Source: Prorocentrum cordatum (lineage: Eukaryota > Sar > Dinophyceae > Prorocentrales > Prorocentraceae). From it: a stretch of 35,580 bases of DNA. The stretch covers positions 125,001 to 160,580 of the forward strand of contig CAUYUJ010020267.1 in the NCBI GenBank assembly GCA_963575745.1, given 5' to 3'. Both the position numbers and the translations under genes were made by a program. The notes under the pieces were generated by a model, which saw only the letters and a list, made by a program, of their open reading frames with translations, was not told where the DNA came from and did no database searches. Positions 1 through 11,649 of this stretch are shown here, one piece after another (the first letter of the stretch is position 1; each line of letters opens with the position of its first letter).

Positions 1-3000
1 GCAGGGCTGGGTCGGCGGATCAGCCTAGCCTGGTCGGCGTGCGACTCTCTGCAACGAGTCTGGTCTCATTCTGCTATGTCGACGCAGAGGAAGGTCAGCG
101 CGGACGTCGAATGCGCGGAATTGGCACTTCTGCGCAGCCTTCACACATCTTGGCCGCTGCAACACGAACTGTCGAGACTGAGTGCTTTTCAGGCGCGGAG
201 CCTGCGACGAATCCTGAGCGTAAAACATTCGCATGTCAACGGAATCACTAACGCCGCGGTGTTGCAGCGAGCCGGACGCAGCAAGCTCGGCGACCTCTCG
301 TTGCAGCGAAAGTTGGTGCTTTTCGGGAGAACTATCGAGCGGCCGACGACCGCCCATCCTCTATCTTCTGAGCTGGCGCAGGCGCTCGGCCGCCGCGAGG
401 GGGGCAGGCCCCGGCAGACGCGAACATAATTGTCTACACATGCTATGCAAGCTTGATGCAATTACGGCTCCAGCGGAAGCGTTTGGGCACGTTTCCAGCG
501 GAAGCCTGGAAATCGGCAGCGTGCAAGTATACTGTCCACCGCGCGCTCGTGCCATTGCTCAGGTGCCCGCGGACACGCCGCCCCATTCATTCATCGTGAC
601 CTAGTAGCGCCAGTGCGCCGCCGCAGCCGTCGCAGGATGACAACGCACGTACCCGACCAAGTACGCTCCTCTACAGCAGTATCACGTGAATGGGCAATGA
701 AACATGAGTGCATATCCTCGCGCGCGCGGGCGATTTCCACGGCCTCGCCGAGACGCATGTCGGACCAGATGGTGTAGGCAAGTGACCCGTCAAAGATCGA
801 GACGGAAACTCCGTTTGTTTCGCAACGCTGCTCTCCCGTCCAAGTTGACCAGCCTTGAATGGAGGATCGATTCCACGGAATCTGAATCCGAAGGGCATGC
901 CACTGAGGGTGGGATGCGCTTCCCGGCTCAAGGCCACCTTCAGGCCCACACTTGCAGAGAATGGATGCAAGCGCCGCCGGCGAAAGCCCGGCCGAATGTT
1001 AGCCTCGACGATTTCGCCCCCTGTGTAATTCATGTCAGCGGTTTCTCACTAATTGCAACGCGTTCTTGCCAAGGCCGCGCTAACTCTGTGTTTGGTTACT
1101 AGTGCAGCTGGGACTATGGATTTTATGACGTCGACCTCACGCAACACTAAATGTAGCACATCACGAACCACTGTTTCCGACATTTCGGATATGCAGGCGA
1201 AAACGACACAGCGGGTTGTAGGAAAGCTCGAACCACGCGTTCCTACAATTGGCATGGCCACGATCCACGCTTTCCTACAATGTGTTTTTCCTACGTCGCC
1301 GATAATTGACACTCCGCCAGCGCGCGCACTGATTTGTTAACGAGATCTGTAGCATTGGCCTCACAGGCCCCAGCTGAATCCGTTTCAGGCGAGTCGGGAG
1401 TCGACGCGTGGCCCGCCAGCTCACCAAGGCCGTGGTCGGAGATGGGGGCGCCCCGCCCCAGGCTTCAAAACCCTCAGCAACTCTGCAAGAAATTGGGGGC
1501 ACCACCCGACATGTTGAAGCACGATATAACTGCGACCCGGGCGGGGGCAAGAAGGCCTCGCACCTGGGCCACTTAGTTCTCTGCTGCGCGGCGCAAGCAT
1601 GCATGCAGCATGTCGCGCCCGTCCACGACGTTATGGGAGCTGCGCCTAGCACCCTGCAGCCAATGCATAGACTCACGCGAGCAACTCCTGCTGATGGAGC
1701 TCCTTCGCTGCTTCCCATGTGCAGCGACCCGGGCTCCGGATCAAAATCTAGCCTGGCCAAGGCCCACCAGGCTGAGAAGGCCGCCGAAGGGCGGCAGTAT
1801 TGGGGCCGAGCTGCCCAGGCCATGCTTGGAGACTTCTGGGGGGAGGCTGGCAAAGCGGCTTCCGCCTACGCAGGAGACTCGTCGGACCATCCCATTTCTT
1901 GACGACAATCTGAACAGGGAAATCCGTGGACGATCGATTCTGTTTTCGGGGCAGCGGCCACCCGTGCCCGTGTCACTGTCGAGCCGCAGGAGAGGCCTCT
2001 GGCGAGAAAGGGAACGACGCTCCTCGTGAATCTAATCAACCTGAACAATCCAGCATGAGAAACCGCCCGCGCCTGGTCGACCCCAGCGGTCGGAACCAAC
2101 TTGCGGCAGCCAGCCTGATCGTCCACAGGGACGCCGTGCCAGGCAGCAGCCGACAGTGCACGTTCACGGCGAGCTCTGGAGCCATCTGATTGCTGCTGCC
2201 CTGTTACAGCCGTCGTTGCGCGACCCGTGGCTAGAGCCTGGCACTCCCACGCACCTCGGACAACTGCGCGGATCTTGGGTCCCCGCCGTGGAAACATACG
2301 TCCACGAACATCAACAAAACCTGTGCGGGCGGTCCAGATCGCAAAGGCCCGAGCTCCGTGCCGCTGCAGTCCGAGAGATTCGAAACGCATGCTTTTCTAC
2401 CCTTCGAAATTCTACCACGTCGGCTCGGGCTGGCCCGCGAGGCCCAACGCAACTGGGCAACGAACGTGCCGAGACATCTCATCTCGACCCTGCACACCTG
2501 AAACGGCTCTGGACTTCACTATGGACGCGGGCACTCGTGAACCATTCCCCGCGCGAATGTTTTGGCGACCGCTCTCTGCCGGGCTGGAGTGGGCCCAGCG
2601 CTGAAGAGGCCCCGAAAGTGGGAGATCCCGAGACGAGAGACGCTCGGCAAGGACGAGGTGGGACATCAGGGAAGAAGGGCTCGAAGGAAAAAAAGAGAAG
2701 ACACTCCGCGCGCGCACCCGCCCAGGCCCAAAGCTTCAGCGAGGCCGATGCGCGCGGCGGGCGCGGCGGCAGCCTGCGCCTCATCAGAGAAGTGACCCGC
2801 CGCCTTGCGGCTTGGGCGCCCAACGAAAGGGCGACGTGCAGCTGGGGCCGATCTCGACCAGCGTGCCGCTCTCGACAATGATGGTTGCAAGATGATCGGC
2901 CCCGATACGAGAAAAACACAAGTGGTCATGTTGAATATTCCTTATCAATTCCTGGACAGAGAGCTGTTAAATAATGACCAACATTACCATTTGTTGTTCG

Positions 3001-3240
3001 CGCAAACTGTCTAAGACGGCAACTTGCTAAGGAAGGTCGCCCACGTCAGAAAATCTTCCGCTCGCGAATAATGTCTCTTCGGCTCGCGGTGGCCCTCGGG
3101 GCCTACAGCGCGAGTTCTTGGACCCCGCGGCGCTGCGCCCTGGGAGCTACCTACGACTCGAGTACTCAAGGTCTACGGCGCGCGATCCCGGGCGCTGCGA
3201 TGCGATTTCTCGGACGTGCCTGAGAAGCTGCGAGGGGCCA
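1..3240. other. GC-rich stretch with no recognisable gene
   Basis: Open frames overlap on both strands here. The longest are 2156-2881 (+, 241 codons) and 1275-1853 (-, 192 codons), as expected for GC-rich non-coding DNA. None shows a domain, signal peptide or catalytic motif I recognise, and none has a partner frame that would suggest exons. A short AT-richer patch lies at about 2925-3015. A small inverted repeat (arms 1216-1227 and 1269-1280, core TTGTAGGAAAGC) sits in a cluster of TTCCTACAA motifs. A host gene with small exons cannot be excluded. Confidence 0.5.
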
Positions 3241-3840
3241 TCGACAATCCTCGACATTCGCGAAGACTCCCGCGGGTTCTTAAGGATCCGCGCTGATTCC
3301 TGAATATCCCCTTAGAGCCCCGACGACCCATGAGGATCTCTGACAAAACTTGCCGAATCCCGAGGATCTCCTGCGGCTCTCGGAAGGGGGAATCCTGGAG
3401 ATCTCTGACAAAACCTAGCGATGCCTGACGATCCATGAGAGCCTCCAAGGAATCCCGCGGAATCCTGCAGGCCTTCGAGGCACCCCCAGGATGGCTATTT
3501 AATGGGGCCTTGGAAAATGCCGGAAGAATTCCCGACGCTCTCCCGTAGACCCGAAAATCATTCGGATCCCGTCGGGGCCTGTAGGATCCACGAAAAACCC
3601 TCGAAGATTATCGGTGATCCTTAGAATTCCAGCCGGTCGTTTCTCGTCGGGAATTCTCGGGGCACTGAGGACCCGCGATGAGCCCCGAGGAGCTAATCGG
3701 TCTCTTCGGGGCCCCTGGGCGCCCTGAGTCATCGATAATTCTGATGATCCCTGAGGCGCCAGCGGGGAACATCGGGCCCCCCTGAAGAACCCTGAGATTC
3801 CATCGGGGATCCTCTGGTATCCTCGGGACCCCATGCGGCA
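3240..3840. repeat. Diverged short repeats rich in GGAATCC / GGATCTC
   Basis: Degenerate blocks built on GGAATCC, GAGGATCTC and TCGGGG recur. For example GATCTCTGACAAAAC occurs near 3335 and again near 3400, about 65 bp apart. No fixed period can be set by eye. Open frames on the minus strand across this stretch only restate the repeat (RGSLR, GIRQ-like peptides) and are not credible genes. Confidence 0.5.
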
Positions 3841-3979
3841 GTTGCCTGAGAATACGGAAGGCGTCCAAGTGGTTGTCCTACTACAAGACCGAATCGTATG
3901 CTGCGATGAGAAATGCGATTCTGAACGTCGGACATCGCCGTCGGTGAATCTTCCTCCGGGGCCGCGACGCGCGAGAGAG

Positions 3980-4975
3980 AGAGCGGGGCCGACGCGTGGG
4001 CGGCGCCGCCGCGCGAACGCAGCAACTGAGGCCTGCGGCCTGCGGCGGAGCGTCCTGCAAGACCGCGCAGCGCGCGAGGGGCGCGCCGGATTGGGGGCGG
4101 CGCCGCCGCGCGAGCGCGCCCACTGGCGCGGTCGGCGGAGCTGTCGATGGGGAAACGATGCGTCTGACGGGTGGCCCGAATCGGGGGCGGCGGCGCCATG
4201 CGAATGCAGCCGATGGGGCCCTCGGCGGAACGCACCGCGCGGCCGCGAAACGCGCGAGGGGTGCGCCGAACAGGGGGTCGGCGCCGCCATGCTAACGCAG
4301 CAGTGGGCTTCGGTCGAGCTCCCACCGCGGCCGCGAAGTCCGCGAGGGGCGCGCCGAGGGGGGGGGCGACGTGCGAGCGCAGCCTACGGGGCCCCCGGTG
4401 GACCCCCTACGGGGCAGAGCGGCGCGCCGAACTGGCGGCGGCGGCGGCGCCGCGCGGGCGCGGCCGCCAGGGCCTGGGGCGGAGCTTCCTGCGTGGCCGC
4501 AGAACGCGCGAGGGGCGCCGCGAACTGGCGGCGCCGCCATGCGCGCGCAGCCATGGGGGCGATCGATGGAGCCCCCCATATTGCCGCGAAGCGCGCGAGA
4601 GGGGGCGCGCCGAAATTGGCGCGGCGCCGACGTGCGAACGCAGCCGCTCGGGCCTCCGATGGAGCTCTCACTGGGGCAACGGGGCGCGCGAGGGGCGCGC
4701 CGACATGGGCGCGGCGCCGCCGCGCGACCGCAGCTGCGGGAGGCCTTTGGTGGAGCTCTCCACGGGGGCCGCGGAGCGAGTCCGGGATGCGCTGAAAGGG
4801 GCGCGGCGCCGACGCGCAAACGAAGCCAATCGGGCATGCGGCGGGGCTTCGGGCCACGGAGCCCGCGAGGGCCGCCCCGACCTGGGGGGCCGCGCCGCTG
4901 CGCGCGCGCAGCCGCGGGGGCCTTCAATGGAACCCCCCCCCGCGGCCGCGAAGCATGCGAGGGGCGCGCCATAGC
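3980..4975 (+). repeat. ~88-bp GC-rich satellite array, about 11 units
   Basis: A marker of the form GCGCGAGGGGCGCGCCGAA recurs near 4071, 4160 (diverged), 4251, 4339, 4418, 4504, 4591, 4684, 4773, 4863 and 4956, giving a mean spacing of about 88 bp. Between markers each unit holds GGCGGCGCCGCCATGCGAACGC, then a GGGGCC... block and a GTGGAGCTCC-like block. All six frames contain long Ala/Arg-rich open stretches (up to 320 codons, + strand) that simply follow the GC-rich repeat. Because 88 is not a multiple of three, the peptides change frame from unit to unit, which argues against coding. Confidence 0.85.
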
Positions 4976-5625
4976 GCGCGCGCAGAAGAGGCGACGCGCG
5001 CCACCCCGGAAACCGAGCGAGAAAACAACGTGGCGTCAAGATGGGGCCACGCTGTGAAACATAACAATGGCGGAGCGTGCCACCCCGGAAACCGCGCGGG
5101 AAATAATCTCGCCGCGCGCGCTGGGCGCCCGAATTGGACCGCGCAGCATGAGACGACGCAGGGGCGCCGCGTGCCGCCCCGAACGAACCGCATTAAACTA
5201 CATGTACCGTTCGTATTCTGGTCGCCCACATGGGAGCTTTACACGCGCAGCGCGCGGGCGGATCGCAATGCTTACACCTCGGCGAGCCAAGCGCGCTAAA
5301 CAGATAAATGCACATCAGCGCTCGAAGAGCGCCGAACGGCTTGCGCCACGCGGAGCAATGCGCGCGGAGCGAGCCAAACGTTTTTTTTTTTTCCGGCGAA
5401 CGACGCGCGCCAAATGGCGCGCAGCGCTCGAAACTTAGCGCGCGGTTCTCCGCGCGGTTTGCAGCGCGCGCGCCTCGTCGAGCGAAGTCCGGCACGCGGC
5501 TCAGCGCATTCGCACCTCGGCCCGCAAAGCGCGCCAAACAGCTTACACCTCACAGCATGTGCACCCCGCCGCGCGAAGCGCGCTAAACGGCTCACAATAG
5601 CTAGGCGTCGAGGTAACTTGCTCAA
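4976..5625. repeat. GCGC-rich region with local duplications
   Basis: Short repeats dominate. A block around GCCACCCCGGAAACCG occurs at about 4999 and again at about 5078. GCGCGCCAAA / GAGCCAAGCGCGCTAAAC-like motifs recur from 5285 to 5590. A T12-13 tract lies near 5380. No domain is recognisable in any frame. Confidence 0.5.
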
Positions 5626-5629
5626 GATT

Positions 5630-6670
5630 CAGGCCTGAGGAACCCAACAATGACGACAGTTACAAGATTTGGATGGCCCGTTCGGATGAGAACGAGGGGG
5701 CTCCATTGGGAAGGGGGCCCCGGCCTGAGACTTCTTCTATGCCCAGGGCTGAGGGACCCAACAGCGATGACAATTACAGGATTTGGATGACCTGCTCGGA
5801 CAGGAACATGAAGGGCGGGCCCCCATGGGGAAGGGTTCCCGCGTGAGACTTCCTCGAGATTCAAGCCTGAGAAGCACAACAATGACGACTATTACATGAT
5901 TTTGATGACTCGCTCGGATTCGAACATGAGTTGCGGGGCCCATAGGAAGAGGGCCCCCGCCTGAGAATTCCTCGCGACTCGCTCACAGACAAGGCCCCCG
6001 TCTGAGACTTCCTCTACGTTCAGGCCTGAGAAACCCAAACGCGACGAGCGTCGCATGATTTGGATGACCCGCTCGGAGTCTCGAACGCGAGGCGCGGGTC
6101 CCGCGCGAGGAGGGCCCGCCTAAAACGCCCTCAATATTCAGGGCTGAGGAGCCGCAACAAAAACAAATACAATCTTCGGGTGGCCCACTCGGATTCGAGC
6201 ATTAAGTGCGGGCCCCATAGGCAAGGGGCCCCGCCTCAGACGTCCTCAGGATTCAAGCTTGAGGAGCCCCAAAGTGACGACAATCACAGGATCTGGATGA
6301 CCCGCTCGGATGAGAACATGGAATGCAGGCCTCATATGGGCGGGGGGGCCCGCCTGAGACTCCCTCGAGATTCAGACCTGAGGGGGCCCAGGAACGACTA
6401 CAGTTCCAGAATTGGCATGGCCCGCTCGGGTTCGAACGTGAAGCGCGGGCCCCATGAGGCGGGGGGCCCCGCATGAGAATTCATCAATACCCACTCACAG
6501 ACGAGGCGCCAGTCTCAGACTTCCTCTATGTTCAGGCCTGAGGAACCCAACAAACTAACAATTGCAGGATTTGGACGGGCCGCTCGGATTTGAACATGAA
6601 GCACGGGCCCCATAGGGAGGGGGCCCCCGCCTCAAACGTCCTCAAGATTCGAGCCTGGGGGGGGCCAAAA
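5630..6670 (+). repeat. ~117-bp satellite array with a ~511-bp higher-order unit
   Basis: The marker CAGGCCTGAGG (and variants) starts units near 5630, 5744, 5862, 6021, 6139, 6254, 6373, 6533 and 6650. Spacings are 114, 118, 159, 118, 115, 119, 160 and 117 bp. The two long units (5862-6020 and 6373-6532) both contain an extra ~41-bp block with CACTCACAGAC-like sequence, so the array has a higher-order period of about 511 bp. Each unit carries a GGATGACCCGCTCGGATTCG-like core and a GGGCCCCATAGG...CCCGCCTGAGACTTCCTC tail. No coding signal. Confidence 0.85.
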
Positions 6671-7429
6671 GTGACGACAATTGCAACATGTGGGTGGTCC
6701 GCGCGGATCGAACATGACTGATGACGGGACCCATGGCGATAGCACGATAACGGACGATGGCGCGATGATGGGTGAGAAGGCGATGGGTGCGTGTGGCCGC
6801 GTGAGCGAAAGTGAGTGAGAGCGGTGGCCCCTGTTGATATTGATGAAGATGTTGCTGCTGCTGTTGGCGATGAAGATGCTGATGGTGATGATGGCGATGA
6901 GGGTGGTGATCGCCAGAAGCCAAGATGGGATCATGACGTGATAACACATGCGTGGGCGATGGATGTATGAGCGAGGGAGTGAGTGGGTGATCAGGATGAC
7001 CGGTGATCACGATGGAATGGCCATGACAGGAGGAGGGGGCGAGGCGAGGTGGGAGGTTCCTGCGCGGAGGTGTGCAGAGAAAACACTAACCCCCTGAGGA
7101 TGCGAGGAAAAATCATTCCAAGACGCGCGCGATGGCCTCCAAACGGCCAAACGAGCAACCAAGACTTCCGAAGAAAACGCCAAGCCCCAAGAAGGCGCGA
7201 AGAAACAAAACATCGTCCCAATACACTAAGGATACTTAAGTTTCAATGTATGCACATGTTGGGGTTCGATTGCGCCCCCAACAACACATGGGGCCCTGTC
7301 CCCACGGCGTGGACATGCGATGGCCCCGAAGTGCGTCGAGCGTGCGAGCGGGGCTCTCTTTTCCCTCACTAGCAGGAAACGGTGCGAAGCCTGAATCACC
7401 GCGCCTAAGCCAAAGGCTTCGGAGGAGGG

Positions 7430-7433
<4 letters not shown>
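6671..7433. other. No gene seen; degenerate GAT/TGA-rich sequence then unique DNA
   Basis: From about 6715 to 7010 the sequence is a loose GATGA/GGTGA mixture without a fixed unit. From about 7020 to 7430 it is more complex, but I recognise no domain in any frame. Confidence 0.4.
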
Positions 7434-7501
<68 letters not shown>

Positions 7502-7537
7502 GAGAGACGAGAGACGAGAGACGAGAGACGAGAGACC
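7434..7537 (+). repeat. (GA)n microsatellite followed by five 7-bp CGAGAGA units
   Basis: An uninterrupted GA dinucleotide run extends to about 7500 and passes directly into tandem CGAGAGA heptamers to about 7537. Any Arg-Glu or Ser-Leu peptides predicted across it are repeat artefacts. Confidence 0.97.
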
Positions 7538-7815
7538 CAATCTACGGGGGCTCGAGGGGCCATCTGGGAACCGCGGGCCTAACTTTAGCTGCCCGAGCTC
7601 CGAAACCTCCTGCTTCCAGGAAGACGGGCACCGATTAGTCTTCCCGCTCCTCCCCCTCGCCCTCTCTACGTCCTCGACGGCTCCTGCCTCCGCGGCGACC
7701 TCCCCCCTCTTCTTCGTCCATTCTGCCTCCTCGGCAGCCTCCTCCCTCGTCTTCTCGCCCCCGTCCCAGCTTCCTCCTCGTCCTCAAACACCTCCTTAGG
7801 GGGCGCTTCAGCTTC

Positions 7816-8837
7816 TCACAGCTTCTGGGAGGCCCCGCGGGACCTATTCTTAAGAGATGCATTGAGAGCCCGCTCATCCGCGCGCCCTTCCTCATCGATG
7901 AGACACAGCGTGCCCTTAGAGAGCGCGACATGCAGCGCCGCATTCCCTCTGGCCGGGCCCACCTTGGCAAGGGGGTCTGCTGGCATCATGCCGCGAGGCG
8001 CCCGCCTCACCTGCGATCCAATTCCGGCCAACGCATCTCGCGCGACTGCCATCTCAACTGCATTTCGTCGGCCAGCCCAAGAACCTGCGCTATTATTTGA
8101 CAAGGTGTCGAAGATGCTCTTTGCGTCGACGATACAGAGAGCCGAGGCGGCATCGCCTAGCTCGCACTCGCGAGGCAGTAACACTGAAAATGGGCCCAGT
8201 GACTGGGGCCAGTCGGGCACCTGAAAATCTCCGAACAGAGCGTCCTTCCACATGCTCTGCAACCACTGGGCTTCGGCAGCCGCGCTCGAAAGGGACAGGG
8301 TCTCTGCCGCAATCGTCGACGCTGCGGCCGTTTTCAACCGCTGGGAACTCCGCGCCAGCAAGCTAACCCTGGCCCTGCGGTTCCGACGAATCGAACTGCC
8401 CGAGGCGAAGACCAGCCATCCGCTCTGAGCGCCCCCCCGTCGAGCCGATCCCGGACCCCCAGCGTCAGACGCCGTGGCGACCGTAGTGGCTATGGGATTT
8501 AATGGCCGCACAACGATGCATTGCGAGGCAGAGGCCCCCAGGAATTTCACCACTTTGTTCGCCATCATGGCGTCAGAGACGTGGGGATCAGGGAGCGCCG
8601 AAGCCAACAACGGGGCACTCCCTGACACATCGGGACGCGATTCTCTGCCAAGCCACTGAATCTGCGCCACCGTCGCCCGGTGCGATGAGATCTCAGAGGG
8701 CAACGAGAGTTCCTCGGGGTGGGCCTTTCTCGTTTGATCGACGGCGATGGGAGTGAGTTGTTCTCTAACGTAGTTTTCCTGATATACCGAGATCTTACCC
8801 CCCGGATGTCGACGCAAGTGCCTTCCCGCATAGTCAG
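7816..8837 (-). pseudogene. copia RNase H domain with the end of RT
   Basis: This open frame runs on directly after the G-run. It starts with a YAGRHLRRHPGGKISVYQ segment, the 'G...dGkI.v.Q' connection typical of copia RT/RH, which lies just upstream of the apparent start. RNase H residues are plausible in order: an SDAG near residue 118 of the open frame, AAETLSL (Glu) near 172, VDAKSIFDTL (Asp) near 231, and MPADPLAK near 280, which matches the usual 'M.ADgLTK' end. The frame closes with a short tail and stop at 7816. It is one frame out from the RT segment upstream, so it is not translatable as part of the original polyprotein. Confidence 0.85.
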
Positions 8838-8859
8838 CCCCCCCCCCCCCCCCCCCCCC

Positions 8860-9627
8860 GCTAACCGAAACGAAATCTCGAAAAGCCTGCGCTTCAACTC
8901 CGGGAGCACTTCAGTTTCACCCGAAACTATGAGATCGTCCACTTCCATCAAAATGAGCAACCGCAACCTGCCGCTCGGAGCCCTCTGCAGCCATAAGCAA
9001 GGTTCAAGCAGCGATCGCTTAAATCCGAGCTCGGAAAAATCATCCGTCAAGGTTCTGCGCCACAACAGAGGGGCGTCGTTCAACCCATGCACCGGCGCCA
9101 CAAGCTCGAGGAGCTGATCACTGGAGATTCCTACCCCCGAGCATGGTTCCACATAGATCGCGCCACGAGGCCTCTCGAGTCTATTGCTCTGGCAGAACGC
9201 GTTTTTCCTAACTTTTCGCAGCGGCGACCCCTAACTTCCAGCCTTGGGAGGCCATCGGCTGCAGCGTCAGCATTGTGCTCTTTGATTGCGGGGTCGGGGC
9301 GTCGACTTGATGGGTCTCTCCGTGAGGGTCCTGGTGGCCGTGCGCGCACCAGCGACTCTTCGCCGCTGGCTTACCCCCCACTCCCTGGGTCGGCTTGAAC
9401 CGACGGACCATGCGCGACGACGAAACTCTGTCGGGATGCCTGCGACGGGCAGATCTCGACTCCGAGGGGGACAGGACCTTCACTGCACCTGTCGCTACCG
9501 TGGCTTGCCATTCCCTGGCATCTGACTCCTCAAACAGGCGCCTCTCTTCGCTGGAGAGGTTCCTCATCTGCGCCTCGGCCCCGCGGTGCCGCGCGGGCTG
9601 CCCCTGAGAAACAGCTCTGAAAACCAA
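8860..9627 (-). pseudogene. copia reverse transcriptase, frameshifted
   Basis: The first part (9627-9208) carries the entry region of copia RT: F..SDAREWQA, then SSSRMVRRFK and SRWCAHGHQDPHG followed by VDAPT. The frame stops, and RT resumes one frame over near 9215 with KNAFCQS, then IYVEPCSG, LVAPVHGLNDAPLLW and LILMEVDDLIVSG. The last is the catalytic box, with the Asp pair kept but MEVDD in place of YVDD. The first catalytic Asp, expected just before KNAF, is not visible, and the break lies there. The RT frame is lost again in the G22 tract at 8838-8859. Function is excluded as it stands. Confidence 0.88.
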
Positions 9628-10183
9628 AGCAAAAAGTCAGCTCCGAGCCCTCTATCTGGGCGAGCGTCGGAGCGTCAGCGCCTGTAGCCGCGAGCGGCCA
9701 ACTCTAAAAGCGAAGACAGGCAATGCTGCAAGTCCCTCGAGCCCCCCCCCCTCCCTCCTCAGAGTCCTTCCTTTCGAACAGTCCCCAGGCCATTCTCCCC
9801 GACTCGCCACTCCCCACAGTGGGCGTGACCTCGCCCGATCGCACATCTCCCCGAGGCGAACCTCTGGGGGCAGGAGAACGTCTTCCAGACCGCCCCAGCA
9901 GTCTCGGAGGAGGCTGAAACGCCCGATGTCACCTCAGTAACTCTCGGGGCAATCGCTGAAGCCGGACGCCCTCGCGCTCGACTATCAATCTCGAGACAGT
10001 CGAAGATCCTTCAAGCATGTCCTCTGGGTCAGCGTGGAAGAGCGGGGGCCCCCGTCTCCTAGGCTCGGCGCCTCGCGCTGCTCCGCGCGCCTCCTGGGCG
10101 GCGGCGGAGCGGAGCCGGGGGAATGAGGATCACCTGGTCTTCTCACTGACCTGCGTGTGGAAGACGAGCCCGCGTCTTCGGCG
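9628..10183 (-). other. Linker between copia integrase and RT
   Basis: Copia polyproteins have a poorly conserved linker here. The sequence is GC-rich with several short open frames and no motif I can align. It is assigned to the element only by position between the integrase tail and the RT start. Confidence 0.5.
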
Positions 10184-11100
10184 TCAGAATCTACCGCCGT
10201 GATAAGGGCACGCTACGAGCCTACTTGGACTTCTATGGAAGAGCCCCCATCGACCCTCGGGTTCCGACGGCGGCCCGGCCCCGGTATAGGCCGTCGAAGC
10301 CTCGGCCCCTCCCGGGGCTCCAAAACCCGGCTGGTGACCACCGATGGTCTCCGCGGGCGAGGTCGCTGGCCCTGGAACCGCAGGAACCGAGGGATGGGCC
10401 CCTGAGACCTCCTCGGGTCTTCTCCCCCTGGGCTCGTCGGCTTCTCCCGCGACGCCCCAATGCCCTGGCGGAGGCGGACCCTCCGACTCGACGTCCACGG
10501 CTCCGACGCGCTTGCCTGGCACGCGCAGCTCTTGCCTTAGCTGGTCGAAACGGGGATTGCCCAGAAGCTCGACCCCAAGGGCCTCGGGCCTCATCGCATG
10601 CCTGACTTGTTCACTGGGACATTTGAGAAGTCCGCGGCGCATCGCCACCCAAACTGCCCCCCGGGGCTGAAACGCCACGGCCCCGGGCCCCGTCCACCTG
10701 TCTCTTCGGAGAACGCGCGTGCGATTCGCTGCGGTGACCTTCCTCCGCACGTATACCCACTCTGCGGGCTGGAACACCTTGTCGACGTGCGTCCTGGCTC
10801 GGGCGGCTTCCGCCAGCTTGTCCCGAGCGTCGTGAGCCGCCAAGGCCCTGCGCGCCTCGAACCTCAGCTGGTGCGCCCTCGCAAAAGCAGCGGCAGCGGC
10901 ATCGAGATCGATCGCGCTCTGGCGCAGATCGTCTACGCCCACCTCGCCGGCAGCATCATCTGATAACGTGCACCTGGGGGGCCTGGGATTTTCGCCGAAA
11001 GCGAGTTGGCACGGGCCATATCCGCCCCGATGAAAACTACGGTTCGTTCCCGAAATCACCTCGCTCAGGAGAAGGTCGACCTCAGCTTTCGATCGGGGGC
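10184..11100 (-). pseudogene. copia integrase C-terminal region
   Basis: After a short N-terminal stretch that is out of frame, the frame reads NRSFHRGGYGPCQLAFGENP. This matches the 'N....rgGySP.QlvfG.nPr' segment of dinoflagellate copia integrases. It continues through an Ala-rich helix (AFARAHQLRFEARRALAAHD), FQPAEWVYVRRK and RWTGPGAVAFQPRGAVWV, which resembles the GKGR-type C-terminal module. It ends with LKCPSEQVRHAMRPEALGVE and a Pro/Gly-rich tail. It is one frame away from the catalytic-core segment upstream, with the junction near 11090-11110. Confidence 0.8.
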
Positions 11101-11645
11101 ACGGACGCCTGGGAAGCCCTAGACAACGCCGTCTTCGCGATCCCGCCGCGACGTTCGCATTTTCCATTGTAACGTGGAGAGTCCGCCAGGGCAACCTGAA
11201 GAAAAATCCCGGAATGCTCGCGCCCCCGGGAAAAGCTGCCTTGAAACTCCGACCTGCCGCCACAAATGATCATATCAGGAAGCCCGAAAAGTCGCGCCCA
11301 GAATCGACCCAGAGCTGCCGAAACGGTCGACGAGGCATCGTCTACAAGCAGCGCGCACTGTTGGAAGCTCGTGTCGTGATCAACCACGTTGAGCACCGGC
11401 AGACTTTCTCCTAGAAGCTCAATGTAAAACAGATCCACCGCCAATAGACGGCTGAAACGACACGTGCGAGGCAGATGCGCTTTCCTCTTCCAGTAAGGAC
11501 GTGCATGCGATTCGCAGTGGGGGCGTTTAAACTTATCCTTAAACTGGGAGATGACCTCTGGGCGAGCTCCCGCCACCTTCAGCGTCCACGCGAAATCCTC
11601 CCGGGGCGGATTCCCCAGGTTCGCATGCAACTTGGGCGACCTCCT
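11082..11645 (-). pseudogene. copia integrase: zinc finger and catalytic core
   Basis: The frame opens at the zinc-binding domain, LHANLGNP then RPHCESHARP. Relative to the HHCC consensus the second His (LGHP) is Asn and the first Cys of CxxC is Arg. The rve core follows. AVDLFYIE (residue 66) holds the first catalytic Asp and VVDHDTSFQ is as expected. The position of the second Asp (V.DGGrEF) reads IICGGRSEF, so that Asp is replaced by Cys at residue 123. The Glu is kept in NGKCERRGG (residue 159). Loss of one of three metal ligands and two of four zinc ligands indicates a dead enzyme, independent of the frameshifts at both ends. Confidence 0.88.
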
Positions 11646-11649
11646 GCTT

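Noticed and set aside
3833-4974. Long Arg/Ala-rich frames over the 88-bp satellite, proposed as basic proteins
   Set aside because: High GC removes stops in all frames, and the peptide pattern changes frame with each 88-bp unit.
7635-7970. Long terminal repeat of the copia element downstream of RNase H
   Set aside because: No matching sequence is found upstream of 12916, and the stretch is mostly degenerate CTC/CGT words.
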